Positions 42,161 to 50,000 of a stretch of 63,791 nt of DNA are shown here, piece by piece; position 1 is the first letter of the stretch, and every line of letters begins with the position of its first letter. A program made the position numbers and the translations under genes. Under the pieces are notes generated by a model. That model searched no databases. It saw nothing but the letters and a program-made list of their open reading frames with translations, and was not told the DNA's origin. The DNA lies in the NCBI GenBank assembly GCA_030524225.1, contig JAUNGV010000009.1, forward strand, positions 1 to 63,791, read 5' to 3'. Source of the stretch: Eubacteriales bacterium. GTDB lineage: Bacteria > Bacillota > Clostridia > Lachnospirales > Lachnospiraceae.

Positions 42161-42166
42161 AACAGG

Positions 42167-42871
42167 ATGAATAGAGAAATAAGTCGGAAACAGGAATGGA
42201 ATACGGAGAGAGAGGGGATTTTCATGGAAAATAATGGCAGGGACGCTACGGAGATCACGCACTGCAATCAATGTCCGAATCACTGCCCGCTGACATCGCC
42301 GCGCTGTGGAAAGGGGCGGCGGTATGCGGAGAGTCTGAAACAGGCGCAGGAACCGGTGAGGGAAGAGCTGTTTGACTTCCCGCGCTGGCAGAAGAAACGC
42401 GGAGAGCGGATTGGACGCAGAGAAGGCGGTCGTGGAGAACATGGCGGCTGGGAGAAGCGGGACGACCTGACCAGTCTGCTGCGGCGGTGTGGTCATATCC
42501 TTCATCACCGGCAGGGCGGCGGCCGGGGAGGACAGAACGGGATTCTCAGGATTCTCGCGGAGCGGGGAGAGATGTCCCAGCGGGAACTGCAGGAAATCCT
42601 GCGGATTCAGCCGGGGTCGATGAGTGAGATTCTGGCCAAGCTGGAGAGAAAGGGATTTTTGATCCGCCAGAGGGAGGAAGAGGACAGGAGAAAGAGTCTG
42701 CTCCGGATTACGGAGGCAGGACGCGCCGAAGCGGACGCCCGGACAGAAGAGGGGGCAGAGGAGGACAGGCTTTATGATTGTCTTTCCGGGGAAGAGAAGG
42801 AGGTTCTGCGTGCACTGCTGAAGAAAGTACTGCAGAGCTGGGAGGAACCGGAACGGCAGGAACAGGAGTAG
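42167..42871 (+). CDS. MarR family regulator with N-terminal cysteine cluster
   Basis: This 234-residue protein has an N-terminal CNQCPNHCPLTSPRCGKG segment (about residues 28-45), a Cx2Cx3Cx6C arrangement suited to a metal or Fe-S cluster. A Gly/Arg-rich linker follows, then a MarR winged helix: NGILRILAERGEMSQRELQEIL, then QPGSMSEILAKLERKGFLIRQREEEDRRK. Sensing of redox state or metal is a reasonable inference. No transporter gene follows; the next gene converges. The ATG at 42167 has AAAGGAG 7 bases upstream, inside the structured RNA element. Confidence 0.82.
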   Translation: MNREISRKQEWNTEREGIFMENNGRDATEITHCNQCPNHCPLTSPRCGKGRRYAESLKQAQEPVREELFDFPRWQKKRGERIGRREGGRGEHGGWEKRDDLTSLLRRCGHILHHRQGGGRGGQNGILRILAERGEMSQRELQEILRIQPGSMSEILAKLERKGFLIRQREEEDRRKSLLRITEAGRAEADARTEEGAEEDRLYDCLSGEEKEVLRALLKKVLQSWEEPERQEQE

Positions 42872-42908
42872 AACGTTTGCAACCGTGACGGAATTCCCTG
42901 TATATATA

Positions 42909-42941
42909 GAAAGCCCATCGCTTACGCGGCGATGGGCTTTC
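42909..42941. terminator. Bidirectional terminator between convergent genes
   Basis: GAAAGCCCATCGC (42909-42921) pairs perfectly with GCGATGGGCTTTC (42929-42941). It separates the MarR gene from the convergent CorC-type gene and serves both. Confidence 0.85.
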
Positions 42942-42949
42942 CTGTCTCG

Positions 42950-44329
42950 TTAAAATCCGGAACTCTTTTTGGAGCCTGAGTTTCCGGAGGCGTCTTCCTC
43001 CTGTGTTTCCCCGCTCTTGCGCGTCATTCTCACAACGGCGCGCTCGAGGCGATGCTCCTTGATGCTCAGGACCTTGATATGCATGCCGAAGCCGTCGATT
43101 TCCGGCGTGCTGCCGTCGGAAGGAATGGTTCCAAGGAGACTGAATACGAGGCCGCCGAAGGTGTCAAACTCATCCTCGGGAAGATGGAGCCCGAGCTGCT
43201 CGGCCACGTCTTCGATCGGCGCGGTTCCCTGAATCCGCCATGTCGTCTCGCCGATTCGCTCGATCAGAGGTGTGTCGGCGGGAGCGGAGCTGTCGTTTTC
43301 GAGATCGCCGACCAGTTCCTCCAGAAGATCGTTGATGGTGATGATACCGCTCATGCCGCCGTACTCATCGACGACGATGGCAAAGTGGTTGCGCGACTGT
43401 TTCATATTGCGGAACAGAATGTCGGCGCGCACGGTTTCGGGAACGAAACAGGCCGGCTGCACCGCGTGTTTCATAATTTCCTCGCGTGTTTTCGTTTTGA
43501 GACGGAAATAATCCTTGACGTAGAGGACACCGACGATGTTGTCAGGGCTGTCCGCGCAGACCGGATAAATGGAGTGGCGCGTCTCCTCAACAATTTTAGC
43601 CCATTCGGCGTCGCTCTCATCGAGCCAGAGCAGATTGACGTCGACGCGGTGGGTCATGATATCACCGGCGGAGATGTCGTTGAACTCGAAAATGTTCTGG
43701 ATCATATTCCGCTCCTCGGGGCGGATGGTGCCGTTCTGGTTGCCTGCGTCGAGAAGCATGCGGATCTCCTCTTCGGCGTTTTCCTCCTCTTCGCTGTTCG
43801 GATCGACGCCGAGCAGACGCAGCAGACCGTTAGTGGAGACGGTGAAGAGCCAGACCGCAGGGTTGAAAATTTTAGATACCGTATAAATCAGGCCGGACAT
43901 GCCGAGCGCGATCTGCTCGGCCTTTTTCATGGCGAGACGTTTGGGAATCAGCTCGCCGAGCAGAACGGTGAAGTAGGTCAGCAGGATAGTGATGACGGCA
44001 ACCGACAGGACACGGATGACGGACGCAGGAATCGCAAGTCCGATTCCGGTGAAAAAGTCCGCGAGACGATCGGAAAAGTTCTCGGTCGCGACAGCACTGC
44101 TGAGCAGGTTGACGAGAGTGATACCTACCTGAATGGTGGCCAGGAATGTCGCGGGCTGTTCGGTCAGCTTGGACAGGCGGATGGCCCGCTTGTCTCCGGC
44201 CGCTGTGAGTTTGGCGAGTTTATTGTCGTTCATGGAGATGACGGCGATCTCGGCACAGGCAAAAATCGCGTTTAAACCGATGAACAGAAGCTGCAGAAGA
44301 AATAACCAGATTAATGAAACGTTAGACAA
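42950..44329 (-). CDS. Hemolysin C/CorC family membrane protein (CNNM-CBS-CorC)
   Basis: This 459-residue protein has an N-terminal CNNM (DUF21) domain with four hydrophobic segments (about 1-200), a CBS pair (about 215-335; IMTHRVDVNLLWLDESDAEW and VVDEYGGMSGIITINDLLEEL in parts) and a C-terminal CorC_HlyC transporter-associated domain (WRIQGTAPIEDVAEQLGLHLP). Relatives take part in magnesium or cobalt efflux; true haemolysis is not implied. The start is TTG, supported by GGGAGG 7 bases upstream, and no ATG fits the hydrophobic N-terminus. It is a single gene. Confidence 0.92.
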   Translation of the reverse strand: MSNVSLIWLFLLQLLFIGLNAIFACAEIAVISMNDNKLAKLTAAGDKRAIRLSKLTEQPATFLATIQVGITLVNLLSSAVATENFSDRLADFFTGIGLAIPASVIRVLSVAVITILLTYFTVLLGELIPKRLAMKKAEQIALGMSGLIYTVSKIFNPAVWLFTVSTNGLLRLLGVDPNSEEEENAEEEIRMLLDAGNQNGTIRPEERNMIQNIFEFNDISAGDIMTHRVDVNLLWLDESDAEWAKIVEETRHSIYPVCADSPDNIVGVLYVKDYFRLKTKTREEIMKHAVQPACFVPETVRADILFRNMKQSRNHFAIVVDEYGGMSGIITINDLLEELVGDLENDSSAPADTPLIERIGETTWRIQGTAPIEDVAEQLGLHLPEDEFDTFGGLVFSLLGTIPSDGSTPEIDGFGMHIKVLSIKEHRLERAVVRMTRKSGETQEEDASGNSGSKKSSGF

Positions 44330-44735
44330 AATAAAACCTCCCTTGCTGAATTTGATGCTATAGACGATCGATGGTTGTGATAAACAGTTTTGTTTTCTTT
44401 TGGCCGTTCAAATCCGCAGTTTGACCGCGCACAAAAAACACACCCGTCTCCAGAAACAGAAAAATCTGTTCTGATCCGCGTGCCATGAAAAAAGCATTTT
44501 TATTTTCTTGTCATAATAGCTCAGAATGCGGAGACAACCGCAGGAAAAATTGTCCCTGCCCGAAATACGGCTGGCAGGACATACATATAAAGGAAAAACA
44601 AAGTTCTTTTTTGCAGAAAAATTAAATAAAGATGCGGTCTCTGCGCCGCAGATACACCATCGGTTAGGCGGTTCTGCGTCAGAGTCGGTCAGTTCGTTCA
44701 CGTTTTTGTACCAATCCTTTCTGGTAAAAATATAA

Positions 44736-44924
44736 TATGAAAACCCTTCGATTGTCAACAGGGAGATTGCCGGTCCGCCCTGTCAGGGAGAAGAATACAG
44801 GCGTCAGGAATATATTTTTCTGTTTGCCGTGCTGCCGACGTGGAATGGGTGGACGGATTCATTGATCTCTGTATTCGGATTTGTTGTACTTTTGTGGTGC
44901 TTTGCGATTTACAATGACAAATAA
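44736..44924 (+). other. Open frame encoding a membrane-protein-like tail, possible gene remnant
   Basis: Between 44330 and 45019 no clear gene is present. One frame is open from 44736 to the TAA at 44924 and ends with EYIFLFAVLPTWNGWTDSL then ISVFGFVVLLWCFAIYNDK. This is a plausible membrane helix with a cytoplasmic end. It has no ATG and no ribosome site at a useful place (only an internal GTG). It may be the 3' end of a deleted membrane-protein gene. The AT-rich DNA from 44340 to 44735 shows only a TATAAT near 44731. Confidence 0.35.
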
Positions 44925-45019
44925 ATCTATGCGAGGTACTCGTGTGACAGAAAGGATGCAGTCGACGGGAGGAGTATGCCGGATAAAATGCTCCGGCAGG
45001 GAGGAAAGGTGAGAAACGA

Positions 45020-45862
45020 ATGGTTGGAAAGATAAGAAAATGGATGCAGAGCCATCCGGTTGTGGTGGGACTGGCTGGTCTGGCAATCGGGTATGCGGGG
45101 ATCAAATATGTTCCGGAGCCCAATAAGGTGGCGGAGATCCTCAACCGCGCAATGCTGTCGGTGATTATGCTGGCGATCATGGCGGCGGTAGGCGGCCGGG
45201 AGGCGTTTCGCTGGGAAAAGGGAAGCTTTGTGCGCAGCGCGCGTCTGTACAGGAGCATGCTGGTGGTGGCAGTGGTGCTTGGCGTGGCTATTTTTGCTTC
45301 GAATGCGTGGCTGGCAGGGGGAGTTCCGGTAGCCGGTTGGGGCGGGCGGCTTGCGCTGCTGGTTGTGGAGTATTTTTTTGTCGGACTATTTGAAGAGACG
45401 TGTTTTCGCGGTGTTCTGATGGGCGGTCTGGTGACAAAATGGGGCAATACCCGTAAAGGGCTGTGGGGCGCTATGGTGATTTCCGGACTGGTGTTCGGAT
45501 TCGTGCACGTGGCCTCTGCGTTGTTTGGCGTCATGACCGCTGCAACGGCGCTTCAGATGTTCAGCAAAACGTTTACCACAGCCTTTATGGGGATTCTGAT
45601 CGGGGCGGTGTATCTGGAAACCAGGAATATCTGGGCGGTATCGATTCTGCACGGCTTTTCCGATCTCGTTCTGATGATAGGCAGCGGGGTGTATGCGGCG
45701 GAGGGGATCACGCTCACCTACGTGAATGCGGAGCAAGGTGTTGCGGATTCGGTGTTTGGTCTTGTGGGGGCCTCTCTTATACATCTGTGGCCGCTGATTG
45801 CGGGCATCAAACTGACGAAAAAGCTGCCTCTGCCGCAAAAGGGAGCGTGGAAGGATGCGTAA
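45020..45862 (+). CDS. CPBP family intramembrane metalloprotease
   Basis: This 280-residue polytopic protein has the three CPBP/Abi motifs: VGLFEETCFRGVLMG (EExxxR), FGFVHVAS (second His region) and ILHGFSDLVLM (third). Members process prenylated or other membrane proteins, or confer immunity to bacteriocins. The specific substrate is unknown. GGAAAGGTGAG lies ahead of the ATG. It is monocistronic, next to AT-rich imported DNA. Confidence 0.88.
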   Translation: MVGKIRKWMQSHPVVVGLAGLAIGYAGIKYVPEPNKVAEILNRAMLSVIMLAIMAAVGGREAFRWEKGSFVRSARLYRSMLVVAVVLGVAIFASNAWLAGGVPVAGWGGRLALLVVEYFFVGLFEETCFRGVLMGGLVTKWGNTRKGLWGAMVISGLVFGFVHVASALFGVMTAATALQMFSKTFTTAFMGILIGAVYLETRNIWAVSILHGFSDLVLMIGSGVYAAEGITLTYVNAEQGVADSVFGLVGASLIHLWPLIAGIKLTKKLPLPQKGAWKDA

Positions 45863-46027
45863 TGCCGCGGTACGGCAGACATATGAACGGATACATGAAT
45901 CATTATAGAGAGGACACAGTAAGGAAAGGGCTGCTGCAAAATAAAATGAAAAGTTCATAGAATAATACAACAGCTAAGGCGTACAAGAGTTATTGTATGC
46001 CTTTTATAGTTGGACGATTTTTAAGAT

Positions 46028-46116
46028 ATGTCCATTTATGGATCGTACTTTACTATTGTAGTTTGTATTATTGGAATAAGGTATTAAAATATAAATAAAT
46101 GGACATTTGTACAAAT
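46028..46116 (+). promoter_or_regulatory. Inverted repeats and palindrome in the TetR promoter
   Basis: ATGTCCATTTAT (46028-46039) and ATAAATGGACAT (46095-46106) are perfect inverted copies 55 bases apart. The second runs into the perfect palindrome ATTTGTACAAAT (46105-46116). AT-rich promoter-like hexamers lie between. These are good candidates for operators bound by the TetR protein encoded 30 bases downstream, possibly with DNA looping. Confidence 0.6.
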
Positions 46117-46145
46117 ATAGTCAATTGATCAATGGAGAAACAGAA

Positions 46146-46736
46146 ATGAAAATTGATATATCAAATAAGACGAACAGATTTGCAAAAAGAACACTGGCAG
46201 CTTTTTCAGAGGCATTGTTTATGCTTATGGAAAAATCTTCCCTTGAGACAATTTCCGTTCAAAAACTATGTGACAGCTGTAATTACCCAAGATCAACCTT
46301 TTACAATTATTTTGAGGACATCTATGATTTGATGGAGTACTGTTGGGAAGCAATTGCAGGAGACATGGATATTCGTAAGTGCATGGAACTGCCTGAGGAA
46401 GAAAGAACAAAAGCAATTTTTATAGTCATGTATGAATATCTAAATGAAAGAAAAGAGACGCTTAACAAGATCGTAAAGCACAATGGAATGGATGGCAGGA
46501 TGATGTTTTCTTTAAGTAAACATATGAAAGCACGCATCAAAGAAATGATTGCTGCTTGCGAATACAGCAATCAGTATCCCATCAGGCAGGATATTATAGT
46601 TGATTTTTACGCAGAGACTTTCGAAATGTTGTTGGAAAAGAGCTTTTTTGAGGGTCAAGTGTTGAGTAAGGAAGATGCAGTGACGGCACTTTCGTTTTTG
46701 ATTGGAAGTGTTGAGAAAGAGGTTCATAAAAGATGA
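46146..46736 (+). CDS. TetR/AcrR family transcriptional regulator
   Basis: This 196-residue protein has an N-terminal TetR helix-turn-helix (AFSEALFMLMEKSSLETISV, then KLCDSCNYPRSTFYNYFED) and a divergent C-terminal ligand domain. Codons are strongly AT-biased (roughly 35-40 % GC) against the 57 % of the neighbours, so the gene was probably acquired. The start follows GGAGAAACAG. It overlaps the ferredoxin gene by 4 bases (ATGA) and probably represses the pair. Confidence 0.88.
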   Translation: MKIDISNKTNRFAKRTLAAFSEALFMLMEKSSLETISVQKLCDSCNYPRSTFYNYFEDIYDLMEYCWEAIAGDMDIRKCMELPEEERTKAIFIVMYEYLNERKETLNKIVKHNGMDGRMMFSLSKHMKARIKEMIAACEYSNQYPIRQDIIVDFYAETFEMLLEKSFFEGQVLSKEDAVTALSFLIGSVEKEVHKR

Positions 46737-47491
46737 TTTTATATTTCAGTGCGACAGGAAACAATAAATATATCGCAGAAAAAATTGCTTTGGAGACGAG
46801 AGAAAAACCTGTATCCATCGTAGATTGTATAAGAAACAATCAATATGAATTTCAAGATGAAAAGCTTCTTGGAATTATCACACCAACATACTTTTGGAGG
46901 CTGCCACGTATTGTAGCCTTATTTTTGGAACAAATAAAATTTTCGAATTGCGAGTATGTATTTTTTCTGGCAAGTTATGGTACTACGACGGGACAAGCAG
47001 GCGCAATGTCAAAGAAAATAATGAAAAAACATAAACAGTCATTTGATGCATTTTACAGTGTAATTATGCCGGATACATGGACACCGGTATTTAACTTAAA
47101 TAATGATGCTAAAGTAAATCAATGGTTATCAGAAGGAGAACATCAGCTGCAAGAGGTGATTAATCGCATCAGGAACAGGGATGTTGGTAACTTTATAGAT
47201 AAGAAAGTACCGAGATTTATAGCTGCATTTCCGTCGAGTTATATGTACAACACAGAGCGAAAGACCAGAAAATTGTCAGTGGATATTGAAAAGTGCGTAG
47301 GCTGCGGATTATGTGAGAAGAAATGTCCTGTTTTAGCGATACAAATGGTGGATAAGAAACCATTCTGGCAATTGGATGAATGCGAAATGTGTCTTGGATG
47401 TTTGCATAGATGCCCAATGTTTGCAATATCTTATGGAAATGGCAATACGAGCAAACATGGGCAATATAGAAACCCAAATACAAAAATTTGA
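46733..47491 (+). CDS. EFR1-type flavodoxin-ferredoxin fusion protein
   Basis: This 252-residue protein has an N-terminal flavodoxin-like domain (MILYFSATGNNKYIAEKIAL; the phosphate loop is SATGNNK) and two C-terminal 4Fe-4S motifs, CVGCGLCEKKCP and CEMCLGCLHRCP. EFR1 family proteins are thought to shuttle electrons in anaerobes; the partner is unknown. It is AT-rich like the TetR gene and is cotranscribed with it. A truncated reading frame follows immediately, so the operon was longer once. Confidence 0.9.
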   Translation: MILYFSATGNNKYIAEKIALETREKPVSIVDCIRNNQYEFQDEKLLGIITPTYFWRLPRIVALFLEQIKFSNCEYVFFLASYGTTTGQAGAMSKKIMKKHKQSFDAFYSVIMPDTWTPVFNLNNDAKVNQWLSEGEHQLQEVINRIRNRDVGNFIDKKVPRFIAAFPSSYMYNTERKTRKLSVDIEKCVGCGLCEKKCPVLAIQMVDKKPFWQLDECEMCLGCLHRCPMFAISYGNGNTSKHGQYRNPNTKI

Positions 47492-47504
47492 AAGAGGTAA
47501 TGAC

Positions 47505-47685
47505 ATGGATATTGCAATTATAACTGTGGCTTCGTCAGGTCTGGAGTGAAATTCTTAGAGCCGATGTAGACAAATATCCCAATCTGGATGAATATTGGAT
47601 TATAGCCAGAAGAAAAGAACTGCTGGATGAGCTGGCAAATAAATATAAAGAATTAAGAAGATTATATGTGTTAAAGCCGATTTGA
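47505..47685 (+). pseudogene. Frameshifted remnant of a third gene in the AT-rich operon
   Basis: ATG at 47505, with AAAGAGGTAATGAC upstream, opens MDIAIITVASSGLE and stops at 47549. An overlapping frame (from 47530) carries VWSEILRADVDKYPNL, then DEYWIIARRKELLDELANKY, to a stop at 47685. The two together look like the first few residues and the last 50 of one protein with the middle deleted. The family was not recognised. The rest of the gap to 47935 holds only the next promoter. Confidence 0.5.
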
Positions 47686-47845
47686 CAAGTGAACAATCAT
47701 ATCAATAATTTCGTGCCACACAGATCGTGGCTGGGCAAATATTAATGCTGGCATACGCCGGGGACAGGAGGTGGGAAAGGCATAAACGCTGTCCGCGAAT
47801 CGCAACGTGGAATGTGAAGATTATGTGATTTGGCGGACGCTGCGG

Positions 47846-47874
47846 TTGACAGGGGAGGAGGGCTTTGTTATGAT
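47846..47874 (+). promoter_or_regulatory. Sigma-A promoter of the NlpC/P60 gene
   Basis: TTGACA (47846-47851) and TATGAT (47869-47874) are separated by 17 bases. The start codon is 60 bases downstream. Confidence 0.8.
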
Positions 47875-47935
47875 ATGACTTGTTAATAAATTTAACAACT
47901 TTGTAACAAATTTGAGCAGATCAGGGAGCGGGCCA

Positions 47936-49183
47936 ATGAGAGAGAGAACGGCAGATCAGATGCCGATGGAGGAAGAGAATACGCCGCGGAGCGTGCGGGG
48001 CAGAAGAGCCGTCCGCCATACGGCAGAGGAGAACCGCAGATATTTCCTGACAACCGCTGGGATCGCCTGTGCGCTTCTGCTGACGTCGGGAGGGATTTTG
48101 CTCTTTGACGGACACAGCGCGAAAGTGTTCGAATCGGAGCAGGCGGCGGAAGCGGCGACTCTGGCCATGCAGGAGGAGCAGCAGGTGGCGGATCTGGGTG
48201 AGATCCATTTCGAGGACGATTCGGAAACGGTAGCGGTTTCTTCTATTACTAAGGAGGTTATCGGCGCCATCAATTTATTCAAAAGTCAGAAGTCTGAGGA
48301 CGAGTATATCGCCGAGGCCAATAAGGCAGATGAGATCTATGCGGACTATGAGAATCTGGGGATCGCGAATGTGTCCGATACCCTGAATATCCGCAAGAGT
48401 CCGGAGGAGGATGCGGATCTAGCGGGACGTCTCCCGGCGCACGCGGTGTGCGAGGTGGTTTCCGAGGACGGCGGCTGGTCTTATATCGTATCCGGAGATG
48501 TGGAGGGCTACGTCAAATCGGAGTATCTGGCGACGGGAGCGCAGGCGCGGCTGCTGGCGCAGGAGGCGATCCAGACCGAGGCGACAGTGAGCGTGGAAGA
48601 GGACGCTCTGACGGTGCGGGTAGCGCCGAGCACGGACGCCGACGCGATTACGACGATTCCGAACGGACAGACGATGGATGTGATCAGCAAGCTCGGCAAC
48701 TGGGTCAAGGTGCAGATTGACAGTGAGATCGCTTATGTCTCGGCGAAGTATGTGACGCTGAGCCAGTCGCTGCGCACGGCGATCTCGATCAGCGAGCTGA
48801 TCTACGGCGACGGGGTGACGGACATTCGCGCACAGCTCTGCAGCTATGCGATGCAGTTTCTCGGGAATCCGTATGTCTGGGGCGGCACGAGCCTGACGAA
48901 CGGAGCGGACTGCTCCGGTTTTGTGCAGAGCGTGTTTGCCAATTACGGCATTTATCTGCCGCGCGTCGCGGCGGCGCAGGCGAACGCCGGAACGACGATC
49001 AGCCAGTCGGAGGCGCAGCCGGGCGATCTCTTCTTTTACAGCGGAAGCGGCGGAATCAATCATGTGGCGATCTACATCGGAAACGGGCAGGTCATAAACG
49101 CCAGCAATGAGAAATACGGCATTACCATCTACAACAGCAATTACCGCACGGTGACGAAGGTAGTCAGGGTGCTGGAAACCTGA
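47936..49183 (+). CDS. SH3-domain NlpC/P60 peptidoglycan endopeptidase
   Basis: This protein of about 415 residues has a short cytoplasmic N-terminus and one membrane/signal segment (about 36-56, [20 protein letters not shown]). Two bacterial SH3 domains follow (about 135-200 and 210-275; [36 protein letters not shown]), then a C-terminal NlpC/P60 catalytic domain with [13 protein letters not shown], the Cys in [12 protein letters not shown] and the His in [11 protein letters not shown]. It would cut D-gamma-Glu-diaminopimelate stem bonds during wall turnover. The ATG after GGGAGCGGGCCA is preferred to an upstream TTG. Confidence 0.92.
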   Translation: MRERTADQMPMEEENTPRSVRGRRAVRHTAEENRRYFLTTAGIACALLLTSGGILLFDGHSAKVFESEQAAEAATLAMQEEQQVADLGEIHFEDDSETVAVSSITKEVIGAINLFKSQKSEDEYIAEANKADEIYADYENLGIANVSDTLNIRKSPEEDADLAGRLPAHAVCEVVSEDGGWSYIVSGDVEGYVKSEYLATGAQARLLAQEAIQTEATVSVEEDALTVRVAPSTDADAITTIPNGQTMDVISKLGNWVKVQIDSEIAYVSAKYVTLSQSLRTAISISELIYGDGVTDIRAQLCSYAMQFLGNPYVWGGTSLTNGADCSGFVQSVFANYGIYLPRVAAAQANAGTTISQSEAQPGDLFFYSGSGGINHVAIYIGNGQVINASNEKYGITIYNSNYRTVTKVVRVLET

Positions 49184-49193
49184 ATTTCCACTA

Positions 49194-49332
49194 TTTACAG
49201 AACCATATGTCTGTGATACAATTCATACGTTGCACATTTGGAAGTGCAGAAACAGACCGATACTCAGGAGACGGAAACTCCGACCCTTCCTTAGTATACG
49301 GCGCATCGCCCTCGGGGCAGAAGGAGAAAAGC
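49194..49332 (+). promoter_or_regulatory. rpsO promoter and 110-nt leader
   Basis: TTTACA (49194-49199) and TACAAT (49217-49222) are spaced 17 bases. The transcript then has a leader of about 105 nt before the rpsO start. S15 represses its own translation in several bacteria by binding such leaders. I see short pairing options around 49240-49320 but cannot assign the S15 site by eye. Confidence 0.65.
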
Positions 49333-49599
49333 ATGATTTCCAAAGAGAAGAAAACAGAAGTAATCAACACCTATGCAAGAAAAGAAGGCGACACCGGATC
49401 GCCGGAGGTACAGATCGCAGTTCTGACCGAGCGTATCCGCGAGCTGACCGAGCACATGAAGAAGAACCCGAAGGACAAGCACTCCGGACGCGGTCTTCTG
49501 AAAATGGTTGGTAAGAGACGCGGCCTTCTGGACTATCTGAAGAAAACCGATCTGGATACGTACCGTTCCTTAATTGAAAAACTGGGTATCAGAAAGTAA
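49333..49599 (+). CDS. rpsO: Small subunit ribosomal protein S15
   Basis: This 88-residue protein binds the central domain of 16S rRNA early in 30S assembly. It is full length with the conserved [36 protein letters not shown] and [23 protein letters not shown] precedes the ATG. It is followed by its own terminator and then pnp, the common bacterial order. Confidence 0.97.
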   Translation: MISKEKKTEVINTYARKEGDTGSPEVQIAVLTERIRELTEHMKKNPKDKHSGRGLLKMVGKRRGLLDYLKKTDLDTYRSLIEKLGIRK

Positions 49600-49613
49600 T
49601 CCATACGGATATT

Positions 49614-49658
49614 AAAAGACGGCCTCATACTGGGACTACCGGTACGTGCCGTCTTTTT
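49614..49658 (+). terminator. rpsO terminator
   Basis: AAAAGACGGC (49614-49623) pairs with GCCGTCTTTT (49648-49657) and the T-run continues. It reduces read-through from rpsO into pnp. Confidence 0.9.
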
Positions 49659-49672
49659 GTATAGAAAGCCCG

Positions 49673-49944
49673 GACGGCGGGCGAACCACGGGCGCGCCTG
49701 CGCGCACCGGGGATCGCGCATCGGCCGGGCAGAACACATGAGCAGGGAGGGCGCAGCCCGGAGTGCGAATGTGTTCTGCGATTTCAAAGGAGCCGAAGGC
49801 GAGTTTGAAATCAGGCTTTCGTAAGACGCGGGAGCCCAAAGGAGACGGCGGGCGAACCACGGGCGCGCCTGCGCGCACCGGGGATCGCACATCGGCCGGG
49901 CAGAACACATGAGCAGGGAGGGCGCAGCCCGGAGTGCGAATGTG
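49673..49944. repeat. 101-bp direct repeat between rpsO and pnp
   Basis: Two copies, 49673-49773 and 49844-49944, differ at a single base. The 70-base spacer contains a perfect inverted repeat, GATTTCAAA with TTTGAAATC, enclosing GGAGCCGAAGGCGAG. The copies are very GC-rich and free of any believable gene. The near identity points to recent duplication or a mobile element with a terminal direct repeat. It sits in the 5' region of the pnp mRNA. Confidence 0.9.
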
Positions 49945-50000
49945 CTCAGGAAGAGACGAGTGACGAAAGAGAAGAAGCAAGAGAAGAAAAGGAGAGAGAC

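Noticed and set aside
42001-42166. T-box or classical riboswitch before the MarR gene
   Set aside because: No T-box consensus, specifier loop or terminator is present, and the downstream gene is not amino-acid related. The fold matches only the second copy before ispA.
44408-44758. Minus-strand 116-codon frame in the AT-rich gap
   Set aside because: No ribosome site and no family features; its Cys/Phe-rich composition looks random.
46733-47491. Reading the EFR1 gene as a simple ferredoxin
   Set aside because: The N-terminal 150 residues form a flavodoxin-like domain with its own phosphate loop, so it is a fusion protein.
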